This document shows, piece by piece, positions 18,001 to 26,812 of a stretch of 42,613 nucleotides of DNA. Position 1 is the first letter of the stretch. The number at the start of each line of letters is the position of its first letter. A program made the translations under genes and the position numbers. The notes beneath the pieces are model-generated. The model was not told the DNA's origin, searched no databases, and worked only from the letters and a program-made list of their open reading frames with translations. Source of the DNA: RGIG5057 sp036653755 (GTDB lineage Bacteria; Bacillota; Clostridia; TANB77; CAG-465); assembly GCA_036653755.1 (NCBI GenBank), contig JAVVTJ010000006.1, positions 1 to 42,613 of the forward strand. The letters run 5' to 3'.

Positions 18001-19013
18001 CCATTAACTATGCTATATGATTCTTGATACTTATATGCAGCACCCGAACTATTTAATGAGTATGTTTTTCCGTTTTTAATTATTTTTTGAGAATTTTTTT
18101 TAAGATCTGCTATTACATTACCTTTTTCATCTACATGATTTATATATATTTTTCTAGTTGAATCTTTTTTTTCCTCAAATGGTATTTTTAATATATTATC
18201 AAATTCATTTGCAACAGATGCTCCTCTATTATATGTACCTGTTCCACTTGCAGTCCAAACTTGTTTTTCATTAAATCCTCTACCACCTGAAAACCATTTT
18301 CCTACAGTATTTTGAAAATATAGCCATGCTGTATCCATATTTTTTCTTGTACTAGGTAATCTGGTATCTTTTGTTCTAAGTCCATATGAAAATCTTATAC
18401 CATTAATTAATTCACTCATGCTATATTTTTCTAATAATAAATCAATTGTAGCATTAGTAAGTAAATTGATATCTAGCCTTACTCCACTTTTAGAAACTGT
18501 CCACTCTAAATGTTTATTATATCTACTATTCCTAAAAATAATAGTGCTACCTAATGTATTTGTATTTTGATTTTCTGGAATATTTGATGCTATACCTTTA
18601 AACCCAGCAAAAGTATAAGAATTTACAGTAATTTCCCCTACTGAATTATCATAATATATATTATTACTTTTACTATTATTTGCAAATCCAGGGTTATATG
18701 ATGTAATTATTTTCTTTTCTTTTGGATGAAAAGCATAATAATATGAACTATATGAACTTTCACTACCAGTATTTGCTAAATCATGAGCTGAAGGAGAAAT
18801 AAATGTACCGTAAGGTTTACCAGAATTTTTAAATTCCGTTCTTGTTCCTACTGATGCTTGAGCCATTGTTAATATTTTAATTGTCTTATTCACACTATTA
18901 TTAGGAACAGTAAAAGTCGCTTTATATACTAATCCATAGCCATATACTTCAAACGAATTTATTAATAAAAAAGATATTAATAAAAGTTTAAAAATATTTT
19001 TAAATATTTTCAT
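15012..19013 (-). CDS. Large secreted protein (1333 residues), last gene of the Tad-like operon
   Basis: A signal peptide at about 1-25 is followed by an almost wholly beta-type, Asn/Ser/Thr/Tyr-rich extracellular protein. A MucBP-like module at about 288-362 begins KIYINHVDEKGNVIADLKK; a region near 510-610 has Lys/Cys-rich and paired aromatic stretches (CVWVHTSDCKYYPYE, TFTYTVPYRHTWYRI), somewhat like DUF5704-type proteins of Bacillota, which I cannot confirm. No C-terminal membrane helix and no LPXTG, so it is either released or held by the machine. It overlaps the upstream gene by ATGA and ends in the operon terminator. Likely cargo, adhesin or tip partner of the pilus-like apparatus; this is inferred from position only. 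Confidence 0.75.
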   Translation of the reverse strand: MKIFKNIFKLLLISFLLINSFEVYGYGLVYKATFTVPNNSVNKTIKILTMAQASVGTRTEFKNSGKPYGTFISPSAHDLANTGSESSYSSYYYAFHPKEKKIITSYNPGFANNSKSNNIYYDNSVGEITVNSYTFAGFKGIASNIPENQNTNTLGSTIIFRNSRYNKHLEWTVSKSGVRLDINLLTNATIDLLLEKYSMSELINGIRFSYGLRTKDTRLPSTRKNMDTAWLYFQNTVGKWFSGGRGFNEKQVWTASGTGTYNRGASVANEFDNILKIPFEEKKDSTRKIYINHVDEKGNVIADLKKNSQKIIKNGKTYSLNSSGAAYKYQESYSIVNGQQLRITENTTLNDDTKNYEFLYEKHASALLVGKNTADAVSKATANLKKVTQTGGTPKQFACPSVSDVVVVNLVYKEKPPIIIDKALPKVNIIGRLEFINNNGEEYSSATTGHNIDYSPSTGKLTPYAQNAYPYIVRAMNYSKEKENNNITATSTVYITYKWQYWVFEHHDKKKCKTIPAKPSVNGKPAKPSKIKCVWVHTSDCKYYPYESSNTISRTFTYTVPYRHTWYRINNFKMYRIDKMDVYDNETNTGGILFGGGTYTVNPSNTYNQRFNNSRGKVNKTLSVNFPSGSYTLPSVYSAFPSNNSGELDAKRKAEAALNAQTHLSASNAINLTISYAYNNDYIELDGKTDMLQENYKSWSERITDETNTTRDLDSTRNGSGKYNTSNISYTSNLMSYMKPTNNLTTNFDFDPNYQIIPWNRENGIRSLQAKIFYTKVNDPKYNIGEDSFTSTDATYKMNNSINVSHLDFTDKNKLYKDENVNEVNVLTPISFGNFDLITTEKVDHSTGAGNATILQKNAEFTITPNTSGSSTAGYNYNNTRKFVKGYYYLFDFNIIYQGRDIEAFTPIYVEGANSSIIAKTTDSFSSGTADQITNSIKIVAITTNITDALKLFFDQATYPEYTYMDSNNNVFRNTNVQNESNLLTRNDIVSDAYHSIYKVITTKNIGRIFDFAITDCTDLAFKDVFRKSDSNNINMSTEKSYYSGYKKWNLYSLEYNEMINRDDIGTNPQTILPLGPYKHTNMQYINAPKMGYRISFDLKTTGYMMANNKENSRRVEIVPSYYYISKDGKTFDNNINLYYKNSSDKYINFVTSGYTIYYKPNDGYRYLRNSMFTDDYTSMSTKLEPLTISNKLILTNKMMSTNNTSFIQSWYGEFKLPNSTIAVSKNANSSNSNINNPYKDGYIGVIFDIKCIDNNGFTLSYNTYDKSASNTNTSQWDYEGFMNFKNPGSIVNNTLKYQLEKDIWNIDNTIYNNIKGTVVLFDTDNRAANDFE

Positions 19014-20380
19014 TTGTTTTCCTCCACATCATTTATTTCTTTATATTCTTCTTCAATTATACCACAATTTTTTTTATCAATAATCCCCCCATATAAATCA
19101 AACTCTTCCATATAAATATTATTAGCTCCAATAGCATCAGTTAAATAATAATCTACATATATTTCATAATTATTTTTTTCGTATGTTTTTGATAAACCAC
19201 TTATAAAATCTAAATATATAATATTATTTTTCGTATTTGAACTTTTTATTTCAAAATTTAATTTCATTCTAATTCTATAACTTAAACCATCAAAGTAAAA
19301 AACAGGAACAATTTGCTTAGCACTTCCATTTATAATTATTTTATTATCTTTTACATGTTTTACATAATTTTCACAAAAAGTTTGATTTAAATCAAATATT
19401 AAATATGTTCTAAGTGATTCTTTAAAAGACTCAACTGTTATAGTATTATAGTCTATATTTAATAAATTGTTAAAATATTCTTCTGCAAATGTTTGTACTT
19501 GCTTATAATGATCTTTTTTATATGTATATAATTTTGCTGGTGAATAATAGTCATTTTCAGCTAAAACTGTAAATTCTTTTTCATATATTTCTTTATCGAC
19601 GCTCGCTAATGTATATGGATATTGACTTGAATTTGATGGTATTTTTTCTGGATTGATATTAATTTTTTCATCAGAATTTGTTATTGTATTAAACTGTTCA
19701 ACAAAATTGATAACCAATTCATTTAGTTTACCTTTAAAAATATATTCGTTTCCATTTAATTTATTTGGTACTAATTCTATTATTTTATTTGCTACCATAT
19801 CTTTAATAGCAATTTGTTCTTCATTTTTATATATTGATAAATCTTTTAATTTTAAATCAATATCTTTAATAGGATAATTTTCTAAAAATTTTTTCTTACT
19901 TTCCTCAAAATATGATATAACATCTATATATTTAACATTAGCATTAAAATTATCCGGATTTATATCTTCTTTTATAATTCCAGCAGATTCAGCATATTCT
20001 GTCCATGTAGAATTTAAATAGTCATTATTTTCTACAGCAAAATCACTTATATTATATGTATTAAAAGTAGCAGCAAGTACAAGTTTTAAAGCTTCTCCTT
20101 TACTTACTAATTCATCTGTTTTTGCACTTTTATTATTATACATAGTATCAAAACCATATATTTTCATTTTTTCTTCATATCTAATATATGGTTTGTATTT
20201 TAAAGTATTTACATATAAAATTAATAAAAAAGTGGTAATGCTTAAAATTAATATTGTAACTATTATGACTATATATGTAATTTTTGATTTAAATATTATT
20301 TTAATTTTTTCATTATTAATATTTTTTTTTGCTGCTTCTAATTTAAATTTATTATTATTTACTTTTTTATCTTCTTTCAT
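19010..20380 (-). CDS. Single-pass membrane protein with SLH-like segment
   Basis: The 456-residue protein has a Lys/Asn-rich cytoplasmic start, one membrane helix at about 33-57, and a large outer domain. Residues about 86-160 read like one S-layer-homology unit (DELVSKGEALKLVLAATF then STWTEYAESAGIIKEDINPDNF), which usually binds secondary cell wall polymer or partner proteins; only one clear copy is present, so the call is tentative. The rest is mixed alpha/beta with no known motif. Start at 20380 after GGTAGGAA. Its stop overlaps the start of the 1333-residue gene by 4 nt, so the two products are probably made together. Confidence 0.65.
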   Translation of the reverse strand: MKEDKKVNNNKFKLEAAKKNINNEKIKIIFKSKITYIVIIVTILILSITTFLLILYVNTLKYKPYIRYEEKMKIYGFDTMYNNKSAKTDELVSKGEALKLVLAATFNTYNISDFAVENNDYLNSTWTEYAESAGIIKEDINPDNFNANVKYIDVISYFEESKKKFLENYPIKDIDLKLKDLSIYKNEEQIAIKDMVANKIIELVPNKLNGNEYIFKGKLNELVINFVEQFNTITNSDEKININPEKIPSNSSQYPYTLASVDKEIYEKEFTVLAENDYYSPAKLYTYKKDHYKQVQTFAEEYFNNLLNIDYNTITVESFKESLRTYLIFDLNQTFCENYVKHVKDNKIIINGSAKQIVPVFYFDGLSYRIRMKLNFEIKSSNTKNNIIYLDFISGLSKTYEKNNYEIYVDYYLTDAIGANNIYMEEFDLYGGIIDKKNCGIIEEEYKEINDVEENK

Positions 20381-20403
20381 ATACTAATTCCTACCTTCCA
20401 ATT

Positions 20404-21594
20404 CTATGGTCTGCATAAAGGACATGGATAAAATCCCTGTATATACGTACTTATTCCACCTTTTGTAAGAGATGCTTTTAATGATGATGCTTGCTGCTTT
20501 GTACCTACAAATCTTGGTGTTATATTGTCTTTATCAGATACCTTATATTCCGGACAATTTATATCTTTATGATACAAATTTCTAATGTATTTTGAACCAT
20601 TAGCTACATTTGGTATACTTATATAATATTTAGTGGTAAGCTCTATATTTGAACCACCATATGATTTATAATTTAAATATTTATTTCCAACAGATATACC
20701 TTGAACAAATGCAAGCATACCAATATCTTCAACATATCTATACATTTCATCTTTTGTTGTATATGGAAATGAAAAGGCATAATTTATTTTAGCTAATCTC
20801 GCATAATGATTATGCTTATTAACAGCATAATTTAACTCTTTAGTTATAATATCTATTATAATTTCTTTTCTTTTGTTTTTAAGTAAAGTTTCTACTGCAT
20901 CTTTATTTCCAGTATTTCCATCATATAAATCTGAATTGTTTTTTGAATCTGATATATAAAATCCTTTTGAAACATATGTAATAGAATTTATACCAATATT
21001 TTGTTTTCCTCTATGTGTTACGTAATCATCCATAGTAAATTCTACTGTATGAATTGAAAAGCCATTTTTAGTGGATAAATCTTGTATTGTTTTTACATCA
21101 GTTATTATTTGATCATTTTTTGCTGCATTATTATCTATTCCATAAGTAAAAGAAAAATATCTTTTTGGATGTACAACATGATCTATAACTTTTTGTCCAT
21201 TTTTATCAAATTCTTCAATAGACGAAATATATACACCATTATAATCTATAACTGCAATTGCAGGAACAAAATATTTTAAAAATAGTTCTGCATCTTTATT
21301 TCCTTTTATATTTAAATTGTTTGAAAATGAATTAAAGAAAGTATCAGCAGCAACTTGTGCATTTATACTAACCTTATTATTTATTTGTCCTGAATAACCA
21401 TAATCATTTTCAGGATCTTCACTTTCAACTTCTTTCATTCTAATGGATGCATCTTGCAGAGCAGAATCTACAAGTTTTTGATAATACATTTCTTCCTCAA
21501 CAGCTTTTATCGTAAATGATACATTTACATATACAACTATTATTATTGGAAGAGTTATTCCTATAAATATCAAAGCAAAATCTGTTATTTTCAT
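20404..21594 (-). CDS. Pilin-like / TadE-like membrane protein with C-terminal cysteine motif
   Basis: In 396 residues: a membrane helix almost at the N-terminus (about 5-28, MKITDFALIFIGITLPIIIVV), an acidic helix right after it (AVEEEMYYQKLVDSALQDA), and a long extracellular part. The C-terminus is special: INCPEY about 60 residues from the end, and the protein finishes YIQGFYPCPLCRP, so a CxxC pair plus a third Cys could bind a metal or form disulphides. The helix-then-acidic-tail layout is that of TadE/TadF pseudopilins. Ribosome site AAGAAGGTG. It lies between two pilin-like genes in the Tad-like operon; function is inferred from position and shape. Confidence 0.6.
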   Translation of the reverse strand: MKITDFALIFIGITLPIIIVVYVNVSFTIKAVEEEMYYQKLVDSALQDASIRMKEVESEDPENDYGYSGQINNKVSINAQVAADTFFNSFSNNLNIKGNKDAELFLKYFVPAIAVIDYNGVYISSIEEFDKNGQKVIDHVVHPKRYFSFTYGIDNNAAKNDQIITDVKTIQDLSTKNGFSIHTVEFTMDDYVTHRGKQNIGINSITYVSKGFYISDSKNNSDLYDGNTGNKDAVETLLKNKRKEIIIDIITKELNYAVNKHNHYARLAKINYAFSFPYTTKDEMYRYVEDIGMLAFVQGISVGNKYLNYKSYGGSNIELTTKYYISIPNVANGSKYIRNLYHKDINCPEYKVSDKDNITPRFVGTKQQASSLKASLTKGGISTYIQGFYPCPLCRP

Positions 21595-21612
21595 TTATTC
21601 ACCTTCTTTAAA

Positions 21613-22170
21613 TTAATATATAATACTTTCTAACTTTTTCCACGAATTATTTTTAACAACACCACCATAATTTACAACTATTCTATCTTTTTTGGCAGTT
21701 GGTATTATAGCATTAAATAGGGCACCTGCCATTGTTGTACTTGAATTTTTTACTTTAATATATATTTGATCGTCTTGATTTAATAAGTATGCACCCTCTT
21801 TAAGTGAACTTACGGTTGAACCTACATTTGTTACATCTATATTTGAAAATATATCTTCATTATAATCTATTTTATATTGTTCAAAATATTGTCCCGGATT
21901 ATTTTCATCGGCAATCAGAGTTTTTCTATGTGCTTCTATTTGCACGTCATATGAATTACCAGTATTACCAAGTTGCATAATAAAATTATCATATCCAGCT
22001 TGATCAATATATCCATTATTTCTTATTTCATCTACAAAGCTTGTTGTTGCTTTTAAAACAAGAGTATATGACATATCATCTTGTCTCTCAAATAAATTAT
22101 ATAAAGGAAATACTACAACTAATGTTACAAAAATAATCATAGTTATTATTATACCTAAATTATCTTGCAT
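21613..22170 (-). CDS. Pilin-like minor subunit (185 residues)
   Basis: N-terminal membrane helix at about 6-26 preceded only by MQDNLG, then FERQDDMSYTLVLKATTSFVDEIRNNGYI and a beta-rich domain. The segment after the helix is clearly related to that in the protein encoded at 24751-26235 (EKKDDVAYALAVKI... NNGYI), so the two are paralogues; this one lacks the glycine-rich extension. The order helix, charged pair, helix and xNNGYI resembles TadF-like minor pseudopilins. No prepilin peptidase site is seen. Strong ribosome site AGGAGG. Confidence 0.65.
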   Translation of the reverse strand: MQDNLGIIITMIIFVTLVVVFPLYNLFERQDDMSYTLVLKATTSFVDEIRNNGYIDQAGYDNFIMQLGNTGNSYDVQIEAHRKTLIADENNPGQYFEQYKIDYNEDIFSNIDVTNVGSTVSSLKEGAYLLNQDDQIYIKVKNSSTTMAGALFNAIIPTAKKDRIVVNYGGVVKNNSWKKLESIIY

Positions 22171-22179
22171 ACTTACCTC

Positions 22180-24327
22180 CTATCTTACACGCGTTATTTT
22201 AGCTCTACCATATCCATCATTATTTGCTCCAATTATTGTAGCATTTATAAAGGATAATCCCGAAAAATGTACTGATTGATTTGTATGAACACCATATACA
22301 TCAATAGCATTACATCCAGCATATCCTGATACAAATGATGAACCACCGCCTCCGCCAGAATCATCTAAATCATTAAATCTAGTTAAATCGCTTGATGCAC
22401 CGCCTCCACCATAATAGCCTCCGCCTCCTGCTCCAGCACTCGTGTTACTTGCTCTTTCACCACTGCCACCCATTCCAAAACTACCATTTGTAGCTTCATA
22501 ATATCCTCTTGGCGTAATACCTCCTGAAGTTTGTGTGCCTCCTGTACCTGGATTGCCATAGTGATCTGCACCTGTAAATCCTTCTAAAACTCCAGCATTT
22601 CCACCACAGTCAGCTAATACATTTCTACCACCACGACCGCCTCCGCCTCCTGCTACTATAATTCTAGATCTTAAAGAGTTTGTATCATACCATACTCCTG
22701 GCGTAAGTCTAATATCAGTTCCACCGCCACCTATTGAATATGCTAAATTAGAACTTCCGCCTCCATTATATCCATTACTTCCACCAACATATATGTAGAA
22801 AGTTCTAGATACTGCTGTGTTTAATTGTCCTCTACAATATGAACCCAGTCCGCCACCAGTATTAACATTTCCACCTTTTGCTCCCCAAACTTCAAATATA
22901 TATTTTCCAGCTGGTAAAGTTACTGATTCATATGATCCATTGTAGGCAAAATCTTTTTCAAATGGTATAAAATCTTCTTTTACAGTAAATGTAAATGTTC
23001 TAGTATATGATAAAATACCTGATACTGTTATACCATAAGCAGTAACTGTATGCATGCCTAATCCATAATTTAAATTTAGTGCTCCATATGTTGAAGTTTC
23101 ATATGCTTTTCCATCAACATTCCATACATATTTTACTATATCATATTTACTTGGTAAATATGCTGTAAATGAAAGATTAATTGTAGGATCAGCAATAGCA
23201 ATTGATTTATTTGCATTTATAATATTGTTATTACTTGTTATTATAGGAGCAGGTATTACATTTACAGTAAATATAAATTCTCTTTGCGTCGTTCCTTCAA
23301 TTGAATCAAATACTTTTACAAGTATGTTATATGTTCCAGGTGTATAAATTTTTTCTAGCTTTGAACTTGCAGTGTTTTGTACTAGCGTATTATTAACATA
23401 CCATTCATATCTTTGTATATATCCCAATGAATTTTGTGACACTGCATCAGCAATAAAAGTAAGATTAGCACCATATCCTGTTTCTATATCAATATTTCCA
23501 TAGTTTGCAACTTTATTATTAATTTCTCTTATTCCAGTAATAATTGGAGGTTTAAAACCTACATTTATTACTTTTTGCATTGTATTAGATTTATTTCCTA
23601 ATGCATCTTCTGCAGTAACATATATAATATTTTTTCCTTTTCTAAATTCTAATGTATCTCCTAATTTATATAACAAAAGCTCTCCTATTGTTCCTTCTGT
23701 AACTATTGTATATGGAGCTCTACCATCTTCTTTACTATACTCTATTTTCCAATAATATTTTGCTATACTATTTGTTAAAAAAGAATGTGTTACAGAAGAT
23801 TCTGCAATAAACTCAACTTTTGTTTTTGGTGTAACATTTTCTCCGCTTTCTACAACTGGATTTGTAGATATTATAGGATCATTAGGCTTATTAACTATTT
23901 CTATAGGTCCCTCAGATTCAAGTTCTTGTTCAGAAGCTACTTTCATAACTTCAATTATAGGTTTTTCACCAGTATTAGCAGATTTATATATTAATGTATA
24001 TGTTTGTTTTATATCAATATCTTTTAGCATTGAGCCATCAGAATTTTTAAAAATATAATTTGGATTAACTTTAACTTCATCACCAAATTTATCAGATGAT
24101 GTATAATTATAATAATATGTTAAAAGTTCTGCGCCCGTAATTACATTATACTTTGGGGCAGATGAAGTTTCAACAACACTATCCCCAGTTGTCATATCTC
24201 CATATTCATATGCTTTATCAGCAAACTCTACTGTTGAAGAAAATAAATATATAGTTAAGCTTGTTGCCAATATAAATATAAATACATATACACTTATCAT
24301 TAAACTTTCAAAAGTTGAATCCTCCAT
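22180..24327 (-). CDS. Pilin-like protein with Ig/PKD-like repeats and ALK-type glycine-rich domain
   Basis: 715 residues. It starts MEDSTFESLM and has one membrane helix at about 9-31. Next is a pilin-like segment with ITGAELLTYYYNY, a motif shared with three small pilins of this operon. From about 150 to 465 come three beta-sandwich (Ig/PKD-like) units, seen as alternating YYWKIEY / YEWYVNN / YVWNVDG strands. From about 470 to the end there is a glycine-rich domain with FEVWGAKGG, IYVGG, GGGGTDIR, RIIVAGGGGG and GGGGYYGGGG. This order matches the glycine-rich domain (Pfam Gly_rich) of ALK/LTK receptors. It is probably an exposed adhesin-type tip subunit; the role is inference. Confidence 0.7.
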   Translation of the reverse strand: MEDSTFESLMISVYVFIFILATSLTIYLFSSTVEFADKAYEYGDMTTGDSVVETSSAPKYNVITGAELLTYYYNYTSSDKFGDEVKVNPNYIFKNSDGSMLKDIDIKQTYTLIYKSANTGEKPIIEVMKVASEQELESEGPIEIVNKPNDPIISTNPVVESGENVTPKTKVEFIAESSVTHSFLTNSIAKYYWKIEYSKEDGRAPYTIVTEGTIGELLLYKLGDTLEFRKGKNIIYVTAEDALGNKSNTMQKVINVGFKPPIITGIREINNKVANYGNIDIETGYGANLTFIADAVSQNSLGYIQRYEWYVNNTLVQNTASSKLEKIYTPGTYNILVKVFDSIEGTTQREFIFTVNVIPAPIITSNNNIINANKSIAIADPTINLSFTAYLPSKYDIVKYVWNVDGKAYETSTYGALNLNYGLGMHTVTAYGITVSGILSYTRTFTFTVKEDFIPFEKDFAYNGSYESVTLPAGKYIFEVWGAKGGNVNTGGGLGSYCRGQLNTAVSRTFYIYVGGSNGYNGGGSSNLAYSIGGGGTDIRLTPGVWYDTNSLRSRIIVAGGGGGRGGRNVLADCGGNAGVLEGFTGADHYGNPGTGGTQTSGGITPRGYYEATNGSFGMGGSGERASNTSAGAGGGGYYGGGGASSDLTRFNDLDDSGGGGGSSFVSGYAGCNAIDVYGVHTNQSVHFSGLSFINATIIGANNDGYGRAKITRVR

Positions 24328-24344
24328 ATACTATCTTCATCTCC

Positions 24345-24734
24345 TTAATTAAAATTAATCGTTACTATTCCTTTATCATCTCTTGTAATACTAACATTAT
24401 ACCATCTACTAGTAACATTTCTGTCTTTTTCATTAAATCTATTAATCCAATTATCATTATTTATGTTTGCTGTTCCCCATACACTATATCTTACATTAAC
24501 AGCAGGATTATCTTTATATTTTTTTGCTGTATTATACATTTCAAGTCCTGTCATTTTAGTTTGATCATATGCAGCAAACTCCATAAATTGTTTACTTATA
24601 CTAACATCTGTTGCATATACATCTTGATATATTAACGTTATTTGATTTAAAGTAAATAATATAGATGATGCTATAACTAGTGTAATAGAAATACCTACTG
24701 CTATCATTAATGCTTTATTACCTAAAAATTCCAC
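24345..24734 (-). CDS. Small pilin-like protein (129 residues)
   Basis: Begins at GTG 24734 after the ribosome site AAAGGAGTG. MEFLGNKALM then a membrane helix at about 8-30 and a small domain with YDQTKMTGLEMYNTAKKY, the motif shared with the major pilin (YDNVQMSGAQVRAAIQKYY). Ends in short beta strands (WYNVSITRDDKGIVTINFN). No GxxxxE prepilin cleavage site. Probably a minor subunit of the same fibre. Confidence 0.65.
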   Translation of the reverse strand: MEFLGNKALMIAVGISITLVIASSILFTLNQITLIYQDVYATDVSISKQFMEFAAYDQTKMTGLEMYNTAKKYKDNPAVNVRYSVWGTANINNDNWINRFNEKDRNVTSRWYNVSITRDDKGIVTINFN

Positions 24735-24750
24735 TTTAAATCACACTCCT

Positions 24751-26235
24751 TTAATTTATAAATGTTATTCTAAACATTCCATTTCCAGTATTTGTTCCAG
24801 ATTGCATTTGTCCATTTGCAACTCCACCTATAAAGCCAGAGCCACCTCCGCCACCACCATTATAATGTTTTGAAGGAGCACCACCGTAGTAACCGCCTCC
24901 GCCACCACCTAAATCATTATAAAAAATTGCATTTTCAGCATATCCAAGTTTTAATCCATTAAAAGCATATTGTGCTCCACCATTTGCACACTGTATATTG
25001 TTATATTCAGGTATAGGATCTACACCTCTAATAGCTAATGAACCATTTATATATCCTTTACTGCCATTTGTTCCGCCACCATCACCGCCAGACCCATCAT
25101 TTAAACTGCCAGGCAATTCATTAGTTAATACATCATCTGCACCTCCACCACCACCTGCTACTATTATTCTCGAATTTAATGAAAGATTATCATTCCATGC
25201 ACCACCAATTATACGTATATCTGTTGCTCCACCACCACCATTTGCCTTAGGTCCTGCATTTCCACCACCGTTGAAACCACCTTTATCTCCTGCACCTTGT
25301 CCGCCTACATATGCATAAATTCTTGTTCCTTTAGTAAAATATTTCTGTCCTTTTGCATAGCCACCTTTTCCGCCTCTACTAGCCAAATTTAAATTATCCG
25401 GATTATTACCTGAGCCACTTGCACCCCAAACCTCTAATAAATAATTTCCAGTTTCTGCTATTGTTATTTCTTGAACATTACCAGTATATCCACTATTTGC
25501 AACTACCCAGTTTTTATATTTTTCTGCTAATATTGTAGAGCCATAATTAACATAAACTCTTGGTATTGGTTCTGTTACCATTCCAACAGTTAATGCATTA
25601 AAAAATATTTCTGCTGTAGTCGTATTAACATTTTTAATTCTTACTGTAAATTGATCTCCTTTATTCATTGTATAAATAGCTCCTAAAGCTCCTGAGGTAT
25701 ATAAATTTGGTTCTAATGGTATATCATTTATTTTAATATTTGCATATGCTTCTTTAGACATTCCAGTATATATGCCACTATTATCTCTTGATAAAACATC
25801 TAATATTTGACTTTCTGTATATACTTCTTCATTTTTAGCATATGATAAAATTAAATTTCCATATGTATTACCTTTATATGAAATTGATCCTAATTTATAC
25901 TCATTCTTATATATTCCATAATCAAAAGTTTCTCTTATTTTTTTATATGTTGTATCAGTATATGAATATATAATTGGATTATATTTATATGATTTATGTT
26001 CCATTTTTATTTCATAGGTATTATTTGTAATACCTAATTTTGATACATAATCTTCATACATCTTTCTAGAAATATATCCATTGTTTTTAACATTTTCTAC
26101 TAATTCAGATGTAATTTTAACAGCAAGAGCATAAGCAACATCATCTTTTTTTTCAAATGCAACATACATTGGTAATAAAAAGAAAATTATCACTGCTATT
26201 ATTATTGAAAAAACTCTTTGTACATTTTCTTCCAT
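24751..26235 (-). CDS. Pilin-like protein with C-terminal ALK-type glycine-rich domain
   Basis: 494 residues. Short acidic tail MEENVQR, membrane helix at about 8-28, then KKDDVAYALAVKI...NNGYI, as in the 185-residue paralogue at 21613. The pilin-like domain runs to about 240, including a second piece that matches the end of that paralogue (FNAL/FNAI and RVYVNYGS/RIVVNYGG). After that comes a glycine-rich domain: LLEVWGASGSG, GGKGGYAKGQ, IYAYVGGQGAGDKGGFNGGG, GGGGATDIR, RIIVAGGGGG, GGGGGGYYGG. Such domains form polyglycine-helix bundles in ALK. Downstream of the major pilin and two hairpins. Confidence 0.7.
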   Translation of the reverse strand: MEENVQRVFSIIIAVIIFFLLPMYVAFEKKDDVAYALAVKITSELVENVKNNGYISRKMYEDYVSKLGITNNTYEIKMEHKSYKYNPIIYSYTDTTYKKIRETFDYGIYKNEYKLGSISYKGNTYGNLILSYAKNEEVYTESQILDVLSRDNSGIYTGMSKEAYANIKINDIPLEPNLYTSGALGAIYTMNKGDQFTVRIKNVNTTTAEIFFNALTVGMVTEPIPRVYVNYGSTILAEKYKNWVVANSGYTGNVQEITIAETGNYLLEVWGASGSGNNPDNLNLASRGGKGGYAKGQKYFTKGTRIYAYVGGQGAGDKGGFNGGGNAGPKANGGGGATDIRIIGGAWNDNLSLNSRIIVAGGGGGADDVLTNELPGSLNDGSGGDGGGTNGSKGYINGSLAIRGVDPIPEYNNIQCANGGAQYAFNGLKLGYAENAIFYNDLGGGGGGYYGGAPSKHYNGGGGGGSGFIGGVANGQMQSGTNTGNGMFRITFIN

Positions 26236-26254
26236 AAATTATTCTCCTTGCTTT

Positions 26255-26695
26255 TTATATTAACAAAGTAAATTCATACTTTTCGCCGGTTCTTGCTACT
26301 TTAAATTTTTGATTTGGCATCATATTTTTCATTATATTTTCAAATGTTTTAGTAGAATTTAAATTTATATTTTGTCTTTCATCAACTTTTATATATGAAA
26401 TTTGTTTACCATTTTCGTGATAAGAATAATACATATCAAGACAAATATTTACACCTTTATCCATATAGAAATATTGTAAAACATTTTTAAGTTCACTACC
26501 TGTAATTTCAGATTTATATATCACGTTTTTTATATCTTCCCTATATTCTTTTTCTATATTTGTTCCTGTACCTATTTCAACAACAGATAATCTAGCAGTA
26601 TTATAATACATCATTACGGCTGTAACTGTTGCAAGAGTAATAAATACACTAGCACCAATAGTTAATGCTCTTATTACAATATCATCATCCATCAT
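26255..26695 (-). CDS. Small pilin-like protein (146 residues)
   Basis: The start is taken at ATG 26695 (or the next ATG, 26692) because the ribosome site AAAGGAG is 5 nt before it; the open frame extends further upstream without support. MMDDDIVIRALTIGASVFITLATV gives an acidic tail and a membrane helix at about 10-32. Further on, KSEITGSELKNVLQYFY matches the ITG/MTG/MSG-x-E/Q motif of the other pilins here. No cysteine bridge or cleavage motif. Confidence 0.65.
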   Translation of the reverse strand: MMDDDIVIRALTIGASVFITLATVTAVMMYYNTARLSVVEIGTGTNIEKEYREDIKNVIYKSEITGSELKNVLQYFYMDKGVNICLDMYYSYHENGKQISYIKVDERQNINLNSTKTFENIMKNMMPNQKFKVARTGEKYEFTLLI

Positions 26696-26720
26696 TATCA
26701 CTCCTTTTATACAAATATAC

Positions 26721-26756
26721 ATTAAAAAAATATATATTTATACATATTTTTTTAAT
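26721..26756 (-). repeat. Second hairpin downstream of the major pilin gene
   Basis: Arms 26721-26733 and 26744-26756, 13 bp and perfect, with a T7 run in the distal arm on the minus strand. It overlaps the outer stem of the preceding hairpin by three bases, so the two compete in part. Confidence 0.6.
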
Positions 26757-26808
26757 GTATATTTTCAAAAAGGTATATCAAAATAATATACCTTTTTGAA
26801 TATACATT
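26754..26808 (-). terminator. Long hairpin directly after the major pilin gene (attenuator or mRNA 3' stabiliser)
   Basis: Inner stem 26766-26778 with 26786-26798 (13 bp, 7-nt loop) and outer stem 26754-26763 with 26799-26808 (10 bp), joined by a 2-nt bulge. It starts 4 nt after the pilin stop. No clean U-tract follows, which fits partial termination or RNA protection more than full stop. Confidence 0.65.
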
Positions 26809-26812
26809 ATAA

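Noticed and set aside
22383..22571. Glu/Val/Met-rich minus-strand frame inside the glycine-rich gene
   Set aside because: A shifted reading of glycine-rich repeats within a larger gene, with no start signals.
24998..25318. Proline-rich plus-strand open frame
   Set aside because: Antisense of the glycine-rich coding sequence (GGN codons read as CCN on the other strand).
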